NCBI RefSeq assembly: GCF_036077095.1
Contig: NZ_CP107960.1
Span: 4,960,001 to 5,024,000, forward strand
Direction: 5' to 3'
Length of the DNA: 64,000 nt
Source of the DNA: Streptomyces sp. NBC_00376
Lineage (GTDB): Bacteria > Actinomycetota > Actinomycetes > Streptomycetales > Streptomycetaceae
In this document: piece by piece, positions 59,305 through 64,000 of the stretch
How the letters are laid out: the number at the start of each line of letters is the position of its first letter
How positions within the stretch are numbered: position 1 is the first letter of the stretch
Program-made: the position numbers and the translations under genes
The notes under the pieces: model-generated
Databases searched by the model: none
What the model was told of the DNA's origin: nothing
What the model saw: the letters and a program-made list of their open reading frames with translations, nothing else

Positions 59305-60060
59305 ATGCCTTCGCGTACCTTCGCCGTGGCGGCCGCTGTAGTCGGCGCAGCGGCCCTTGCCACCGGTATCACCTATGCGACTGACGGATCCACCCAGGCC
59401 GAACCGGCCGCCGCGCGGGCCGAGCAGCCCGTTCACCAGGCCGCCCCGCCCGCCCGGCAGGCCGCCCCCGCACCGGCCCCCCTCGGCAGCGAAAGCGACA
59501 GCGGAAGCGGAACGGAGGGCAAGACGGACGAGGGGAACAAGGCGGACGAGGGAGGCCAGGGAGACCAGGGCGGCGACCGCGAGGGTGGCGACCGCGGCGG
59601 CTCCGACCGCGAGGGCTCCGACCGCGGCGGGCGCGACGACGAGGGCTCCGACCGCGGCGGGTACGGCGACGAGGGCGGCGGCCGGGGCGGGCGCGGCGAC
59701 GAGGGCGGCGGCCGGGGCGGGCGCGGCGACGAGGGCGGCGGCCGGGGCGGGCGCGAGCGCGGCTACGACCGGAAGGGGGAGGAGAGGATCTACTTCAACG
59801 AGCGGGAGTACGCCGCCTATCCGGGGGGCTGCGTCCCCGCGGCCAGCGGGCTTGGATCGAGCAGCTTCAGCATTACCAACAACAGTCGGCACGCGGTCGA
59901 GGTCTTCCGGGGGTTCGCCTGTGACGGCGGTGCTCCGGTCGCCACAGTCGGCCCCTACGGCAGCACCTACGGTGTCGTGACCCCCGACGTCCAAGGCGGC
60001 GTGTTCATCAACAACGGCGTCGCGGGCAGCTTCCGGGTGATCGGCCGCGACGAGTGGTGA
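59305..60060 (+). CDS. secreted Gly/Asp/Arg-rich repeat protein
   Basis: 251 residues: signal peptide (AVAAAVVGAAALATGITYA), Ala/Pro/Gln-rich segment, then a Gly/Asp/Arg-rich region (about 60-155) with three exact 10-residue repeats GDEGGGRGGR, and a C-terminal domain with two Cys (GGCVPAASGLGSSSF ... VFRGFACDGGAPVATVGPYG). The repeat region should be disordered. Function unknown; the C-terminal domain looks folded and disulfide-linked. ATG 59305 follows GAGAGAAG. Confidence 0.65.
   Translation: MPSRTFAVAAAVVGAAALATGITYATDGSTQAEPAAARAEQPVHQAAPPARQAAPAPAPLGSESDSGSGTEGKTDEGNKADEGGQGDQGGDREGGDRGGSDREGSDRGGRDDEGSDRGGYGDEGGGRGGRGDEGGGRGGRGDEGGGRGGRERGYDRKGEERIYFNEREYAAYPGGCVPAASGLGSSSFSITNNSRHAVEVFRGFACDGGAPVATVGPYGSTYGVVTPDVQGGVFINNGVAGSFRVIGRDEW
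59671..59760 (+). repeat. 30-bp tandem repeat x3
   Basis: Unit GAGGGCGGCGGCCGGGGCGG plus 10 bases, three copies, the last ending GCGCGAGCGC. It codes the GDEGGGRGGR repeats of the secreted protein. Confidence 0.9.
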
Positions 60061-60082
60061 CGGCCTGAAGCCCCGCGAGTCA

Positions 60083-60730
60083 TCAGCTCCCGGACAGCAG
60101 CGACGGCAGCTTGCGCATGTCGTCGAAGACCACAGTGTCCGGACCTTCCAGCCAGTGCGCCGGAGTCAGCCCGCCCGCGAAGCCGAATGCCCGCATCCCG
60201 GCTGAACGGGCGGCCTGCACCCCGTACTTGCTGTCCTCGACGACCACGCAGGCGGCGGGTTCGACACCCATCCGCCGGGCGGCGTGCAGAAAGAGATCGG
60301 GGGCGGGCTTTCCGCGTTCGACCTCGGTGGCGCTGAAGATGCGTCCCTCGAAGTGCGCGTAGAGCCCGGTGTGGCCCAGGGTGTGGCGCATCTTCTCGTG
60401 GCTGCCGCTGGACGCCACGCAAGTGGGGAGCGCGAGGGCGGCCAGCGTTTCGTGGATGCCTTCCACTGCGACGAGTTCGGTCTCGACGGCATCGCGGTGG
60501 AGGTCCTCGAAGCGCTTCTGCCAGGCGGCGGAAGCGCCGGGCAGGATCGCTTCGACCAGTTCGCCGATGGACTTGTTCGACCGCCCCACGAACTTCTCGA
60601 CGACCTCCTGCGCCGTCAGCGGCCATCCCAGCTCGGCGCCCACCTGGACCTGGATGCGTACGGCGATCCGTTCGCTGTCGACGAGCACGCCGTCGCAGTC
60701 GAATATGACGAGTTCAGGAGCGGTGATCAT
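60083..60730 (-). CDS. HAD family hydrolase (beta-phosphoglucomutase-like)
   Basis: 215-residue HAD phosphatase: motif I IFDCDGVLVDSE (nucleophile Asp11, acid Asp13), cap helices with VEKFVGRSNKSIGELVE, motif II Ser in CVASSGSHEK, motif III/IV region GKPAPDLFLHAARRMG and VVVEDSKYGVQAARSAGM. Likely sugar-phosphate or phosphoglycolate-type substrate. It is convergent with the repeat-protein gene. Confidence 0.92.
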   Translation of the reverse strand: MITAPELVIFDCDGVLVDSERIAVRIQVQVGAELGWPLTAQEVVEKFVGRSNKSIGELVEAILPGASAAWQKRFEDLHRDAVETELVAVEGIHETLAALALPTCVASSGSHEKMRHTLGHTGLYAHFEGRIFSATEVERGKPAPDLFLHAARRMGVEPAACVVVEDSKYGVQAARSAGMRAFGFAGGLTPAHWLEGPDTVVFDDMRKLPSLLSGS

Positions 60731-60847
60731 CCACTCAGGATAGGGACTTCGCCGGTCGGCGAAGATGCGAGCAGGGCGGGACGGGCGCCGGGCGGGACCG
60801 GACGCCTCTGCCCGAGCCGGGTGGCTCGGGCAGAGGCGGCATCCGCG

Positions 60848-61264
60848 TCACAGCATGAGCAGCGCCCGTGCGGGGACGAGAGTGTCCGACAGGGGGCGTA
60901 CGGCCATGCGCATCAGCGCGAGGGCGTTGTCGTCCCCCGCGATGCGGTTGGCACTGAGCTCACCGCAGGTCAGGCACTCATGGATGAGTGTCCATTCCCC
61001 GTCCTGCCGGACGGACAGGCTGAGCGCCGTCATCCGCCCGCGGCAGTCGGCGGCCCGGTCGCCCGGAATCCGCAGATCGACGTGCAGGCTGGTCAGGCAG
61101 TGCGGGCAGTGGTTGCGATGGGTGGTGCCCGGGGCGGTCAGTGGTACGTCGAGCCGACAGCCGGCGCAACGGAACGCGTCGCCACGGGTGCCGCCCGGCC
61201 CGTGCAGGACGTCCTTCCGTCTCTGCGGGCGGTACGACGACTGCCGGGGTCCACGTCGTGGCAT
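60848..61264 (-). CDS. RNHCP domain protein (copy 2)
   Basis: 138 residues. A CxxC (FRCAGC), the family-defining HRNHCPHCLTSLHVD, an ADCRGRM and a CLTCGE supply four Cys/His groups that fit a zinc-binding fold. The N-terminus is Arg-rich. The family is actinobacterial and of unknown function. It lies 39 bases after a homologous gene on the same strand, an obvious tandem duplication. Confidence 0.85.
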   Translation of the reverse strand: MPRRGPRQSSYRPQRRKDVLHGPGGTRGDAFRCAGCRLDVPLTAPGTTHRNHCPHCLTSLHVDLRIPGDRAADCRGRMTALSLSVRQDGEWTLIHECLTCGELSANRIAGDDNALALMRMAVRPLSDTLVPARALLML

Positions 61265-61303
61265 GGTGGGTCCTCCGTCCGTTCCTCGGTCGTTTCCGGC
61301 TGG

Positions 61304-61705
61304 TCACAGATCGCCGAACGCTTCGAGCGGGAAGGGCGGTTGGGCCAGCGGGCGCACAGCCATCCGCATCAGGATCAGCTGGTTGTCGTCCCCGCAGACC
61401 GGGTTCGAGGTCAGCTCGTCGCAGCAGGTGCAGCGGTGGATGACCATCCAGTCACCGGTGCGGAGTACCGCGATGGAGATCGGGGTCATACGTGACCCGC
61501 AGTCGGACGGGCCGCCCTCGACGTGGTCGAGGCAGTGCTTCGAGTGCAGGCAGCTGGGGCAGTGGTTGCGACGGCTGCCGTCGGGCGCGAGCGTGGCGAT
61601 GGTCAGCCCGCACCACAGGCAGGTGAAGGTGTCGGTCCTCAGATAGGCGCTGGGGCCGTGGTGGGAGGACTTGGTCGTACGGTGCTTGGGGTTGTCGGTG
61701 GACAC
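61304..61705 (-). CDS. RNHCP domain protein (copy 1)
   Basis: 133 residues: FTCLWCG, RRNHCPSCLHSKHCLDH, SDCGSRM, CTCCDELTSNPVCGDD, then ILMRMAVRPLAQPP, aligning with the copy downstream. It has two more Cys than the other copy. ATG 61705 follows GGAG-like AAGGAGAAAC. The pair probably forms one transcript. Function unknown; zinc binding is inferred from Cys spacing. Confidence 0.85.
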   Translation of the reverse strand: MSTDNPKHRTTKSSHHGPSAYLRTDTFTCLWCGLTIATLAPDGSRRNHCPSCLHSKHCLDHVEGGPSDCGSRMTPISIAVLRTGDWMVIHRCTCCDELTSNPVCGDDNQLILMRMAVRPLAQPPFPLEAFGDL

Positions 61706-61837
61706 CCGGGTTTCTCCTTGCCGAAGAGGATGAGCAATGCAGCAGGGAAGTACCGAGCGGCCCTCGGGGGCGGCGGCCGAAGAGGCATGAGGCGGCGGCC
61801 GGGAATCACGTACTGACGGAAAGGACGCGCGTACCGG

Positions 61838-61954
61838 TCAGGTCGCGCGGGTCAGTGCGATGCCGCAGGCGTGCGCGTGCACGTGGCTCCGGTCGCCCCG
61901 GCGCGGATGAAGACGCGGCGAGGGAGGCTCGGAACTACTGGCCGGGGCATACAT
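61838..61954 (-). CDS. possible 38-residue small protein
   Basis: ATG 61954 to TGA 61838, with a weak GGAAAG site five bases or more upstream. The C-terminus DRSHVHAHACGIALTRAT is His/Ala-rich with one Cys. Coding evidence is modest: GC-rich third positions only partly. It occupies most of the 388-base gap 61706-62093; the rest of that gap shows nothing I can support. Confidence 0.3.
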   Translation of the reverse strand: MYAPASSSEPPSPRLHPRRGDRSHVHAHACGIALTRAT

Positions 61955-62093
61955 CAACTGCTTTCCAGGGCGAACGCCCATAGGTCACCGACGGTCGGCA
62001 CCGTGGTGGAGGTGCGAGCACCGTAACAACGCACTCCCGCCGGATCCAGCGAATATCGGTGCGGACGTGTGCGGGGTGGCCCGGGGCCAGTGA

Positions 62094-62960
62094 TCATCCG
62101 CCCGGGACGGGGAACCGTGCGGGGGCGTCGTCGGCCGAGCAGCCGGGGCAGTTGCCCGGGGTGGGGGAGCGGAAGGCCCGGTCGCAGCGGTCGCAGTTCT
62201 GGAGCAGGACGGTGGGGTGCTCCGGGGTCGGCGGGGGCGGCAGGAGAGCGGTGAGGCGGTACCGGAGGAGCTTGGCGGGGCGTTTGAGGGGCTGGGGCAG
62301 ATCGTGGGTGAGCGCGTGCCGGAGGGCGGCGGGCGTGGCGCCGCGCTCGAACCAGGTGGCGGCGGCGGGGGCGAGCAGGACGACGTCCTTCTCGGTGAGG
62401 GTGATCGCGGCCGAGTGCCGGTGGAGATCGGTGAGCAGCGCGGTGGCGGCGCGGAGGTACTGGGGGAGCGGGTTGCGGGGCTGAGGGAGCGGCGGGGGCG
62501 TGGGTGTTGCGGCCGTGGGTGCGGGCGCGGGGGCCGGTGCGGGTGGCTGGTGGCGCGGCTTGGGCGTGGGGGCTGAGCGTCGTTGTGCGGCGCCGTTCGG
62601 CTGGTTGTAGGAGCAAGTACGCGTGACGACGCGGCCGTTGGGCAGCCGCTCGCGGGTACGGCTCAGGTAGCCGTGCGCCTCCAGCTCACGTAACGCGGCG
62701 GCGATGCGGGCCTCGCTGTCGGGAAACCGCTCGGAGAGCGACTTGATGCCGATCCGCGCCCCGGCGGGAAGTGACTGGATGTACGTCGAGAGCCCGATCG
62801 CGAGCAGGGAGAGCTCGCGGTGCTGGGCGAGGTGGTTGCCGATGACGGTGAAGCGGCTGGTGTGCCGGGTGTTGATGTGCATGACACCGGATGTCGGCGT
62901 GGCGCTCCTGCGAACGGGAGACGGGGCGCGCGGGGCCGCGCTAACCTGCTGTGTATCCAT
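62094..62960 (-). CDS. winged-helix domain protein with C-terminal zinc finger
   Basis: 288 residues from ATG 62960 (GGAG seven bases upstream); an in-frame ATG at 63011 would add 17 residues. A winged helix, about 45-110 (SLLAIGLSTYIQSLPAGAR, then LSERFPDSEARIAAALRELE), resembles those of plasmid replication or MarR-type regulators. A Pro/Ala-rich linker (about 130-180) leads to an Ala-rich helical region and a final CDRCDRAFRSPTPGNCPGC zinc knuckle. Known as a helix-turn-helix protein repeated in Streptomyces genomes; target unknown. The 284-base gap before it is noncoding. Confidence 0.75.
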   Translation of the reverse strand: MDTQQVSAAPRAPSPVRRSATPTSGVMHINTRHTSRFTVIGNHLAQHRELSLLAIGLSTYIQSLPAGARIGIKSLSERFPDSEARIAAALRELEAHGYLSRTRERLPNGRVVTRTCSYNQPNGAAQRRSAPTPKPRHQPPAPAPAPAPTAATPTPPPLPQPRNPLPQYLRAATALLTDLHRHSAAITLTEKDVVLLAPAAATWFERGATPAALRHALTHDLPQPLKRPAKLLRYRLTALLPPPPTPEHPTVLLQNCDRCDRAFRSPTPGNCPGCSADDAPARFPVPGG

Positions 62961-63295
62961 CAGGAAGCTCCGAACTTCCTCGGTGGTCAGGCCCTCGGGT
63001 GGGAGTCGCAATCCCGGTCGGGGGCCGACGCATGTCTGGGGGTTGTCGCGGCGAGCATATGCCAGCGAACCCCTGTGAAACCCAGCTCAGTTGGCGAACC
63101 TCACCCGTGCGAGTGACGGGCCCCTGTACGTGGCTGGGGGAAGGGTTGGGTTGGGGAAGTTCCTTCTTCCCAAAGCCTTTAAAAGCCTTTTTACGTCGGG
63201 GCCCGCCGCGTCGCGGTCCCCCGGGTCGCGGCGCACCGGGTCGCGGCTGTCGCGATCCGGTGCGGGGCGGGCGAGTGGGGGCTGACCTGGTGCGA

Positions 63296-63541
63296 TCAGC
63301 CCTGACGCGCGTACGTGACGAACGCGGACCAGGCGCCGGGGGCGAGGTCGAGGTGGGGGCCCTGGGTGTTCTTGGAGTCGCGGACGTGGATGGTGGTGGG
63401 GCAGGTCGCGACTTCGACGCAATTGCCGCCTTCGCCGGTGCTGTGGCTCGACTTGCGCCAGTTGTAGGCGACCTCGATGCAGTTACCGCCCTCGCCACTG
63501 CTGTAGCTGCTCTTGAACCAGTTCAGTTGCCCGATGCTCAT
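63296..63541 (-). CDS. DUF397 protein (double motif)
   Basis: 81 residues containing two DUF397 starts in series: WFKSSYSSGEGGNCIEVA and WRKSSHSTGEGGNCVEVA, then VRDSKNTQGPHLDLAPGAW. Usual DUF397 proteins have one; here the first half is a truncated duplication. The gene overlaps the XRE gene end by 4 bases (ATGA on the minus strand), the classic Streptomyces XRE-DUF397 pair, in which the small protein is thought to modulate its regulator. Confidence 0.9.
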   Translation of the reverse strand: MSIGQLNWFKSSYSSGEGGNCIEVAYNWRKSSHSTGEGGNCVEVATCPTTIHVRDSKNTQGPHLDLAPGAWSAFVTYARQG

Positions 63542-64000
63542 CGTTCTCCCAGCATCTTCTCGATCGCGGCCAAGGACTCCCCCGGAGTGAGAGCCACGGA
63601 CTGCATAATTCCATAGCGGATGGCCAGCACCCGGACTTCTTCTGGCTCGGTGATGAGCCTCGGGTATCCGTGAATCTCCAGGTAGGCGAGCTGCTGCTTC
63701 CCCTTGGGGGTGATCATGGTGAACGGCCCGTCGAGGCTGGGCTGTTCGGTGCGGTCGAGCGGCACCACCTGGAGCTGCACCGTCCTGAGACGGCCGATGC
63801 GCAGGAGTGCCTGCAACTGTTCCCGGTGCACATCCCGGCCTCCGATGGGACGCATCAGCACGCTCTCGTCCAGGATGAAGTGGAACGTCGGAGGAGGCCA
63901 GCGCTCGAAGACCTGCTGCCGGTCCATGCGGTCGGCCACGCGCTTCTCGATGGTCTCCTCGCTGAGCAGCGGGCGTCGCTGGGTAAAGATCGCCCGCGCG
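63538..64000 (-). CDS. XRE/DUF5753 regulator, 5' end cut by the window
   Basis: The C-terminal DUF5753 part only: the frame is open to the window edge (at least 153 codons). Blocks RMDRQQVFERWPPPTFHFIL, LMRPIGG, QLQVVPL and TMITPKGKQQLAYLEIHG are characteristic. The helix-turn-helix N-terminus lies beyond 64000. It ends in LAAIEKMLGER and overlaps the DUF397 gene. Confidence 0.88.
   Translation of the reverse strand, partial: ARAIFTQRRPLLSEETIEKRVADRMDRQQVFERWPPPTFHFILDESVLMRPIGGRDVHREQLQALLRIGRLRTVQLQVVPLDRTEQPSLDGPFTMITPKGKQQLAYLEIHGYPRLITEPEEVRVLAIRYGIMQSVALTPGESLAAIEKMLGER

Noticed and set aside
59671..59760. Possible CRISPR array
   Set aside because: The 30-bp units are contiguous without spacers and in frame with a coding repeat.
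1..64000. Prophage, transposon or integrative element
   Set aside because: No integrase, transposase or phage structural gene, no att-like duplication next to a tRNA, and composition is even along the window.

Overview
The window is about 72% G+C with strong third-position G/C bias, GTG and TTG starts, many ATGA or GTGA gene overlaps, twin-arginine and lipoprotein signals, and long GC-rich hairpins behind genes. Together with the gene content (futalosine menaquinone genes, RNHCP, DUF397 and XRE families) this points to a Streptomyces or close relative. It looks chromosomal: I found no phage or IS genes, no CRISPR array and no tRNA or rRNA.

Positions 1-24.5 kb are a conserved core region built around respiration. 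They hold an FMN reductase, hemL (5-aminolevulinate synthesis), a phosphatase, a secreted deacetylase-like lipoprotein, a complete system II cytochrome c maturation set (thioredoxin-like lipoprotein, ccdA, resB, ccsB), and a split block of menaquinone (futalosine route) genes: a UbiD-type decarboxylase, mqnP, ubiX and mqnE, with an Lrp/AsnC regulator. Interleaved are a receptor-like protein overlapping a STAND-like NTPase, a yeast-type cytosine deaminase, a rhomboid protease and a 44-codon protein too short for routine calling. The block ends with an SLC1-type symporter preceded by a cysteine-rich leader peptide.

Positions 24.5-31 kb are lipid metabolism: a TetR regulator, a MaoC-type hotdog protein, a FabG4-like reductase, a thiolase and an acyl-CoA ligase, with a palindromic operator between the divergent fabG4 and thiolase genes. 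Positions 31-36 kb encode a secreted collagen-like Gly-X-Thr protein, a PEP mutase/isocitrate lyase-fold enzyme, a secreted acidic protein and a hypothetical protein. Positions 36-44.3 kb form an apparent catabolic cluster (two LLM flavin oxidoreductases, SDR, D-aminoacylase-type amidohydrolase, aldehyde dehydrogenase, APC permease). Four copies of a CTGACGGNGTGTCAG-type palindrome sit in front of its first and third genes.

Positions 44.3-52.8 kb carry a macrolide-type glycosyltransferase behind a leaderless nine-codon upstream ORF and two hairpins (a likely ribosome-sensing attenuator), a LigD-type phosphoesterase with a HhH DNA-glycosylase-like partner, MFS and EamA exporters around a TetR gene with its own 22-bp palindrome, a CehA-like PHP hydrolase and another F420-type oxidoreductase. 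Positions 52.8-64 kb carry a class B penicillin-binding protein, three secreted proteins (Ig-repeat, double-psi beta-barrel, Gly/Asp/Arg-rich), a HAD phosphatase, a tandem RNHCP pair, a winged-helix protein and a DUF397/XRE pair cut by the window edge.

The signals I rate as most worth following are the two leader-peptide systems (22.8 kb and 44.3 kb), the receptor/NTPase pair (10-13.7 kb) and the four-operator catabolic regulon (36-44 kb).
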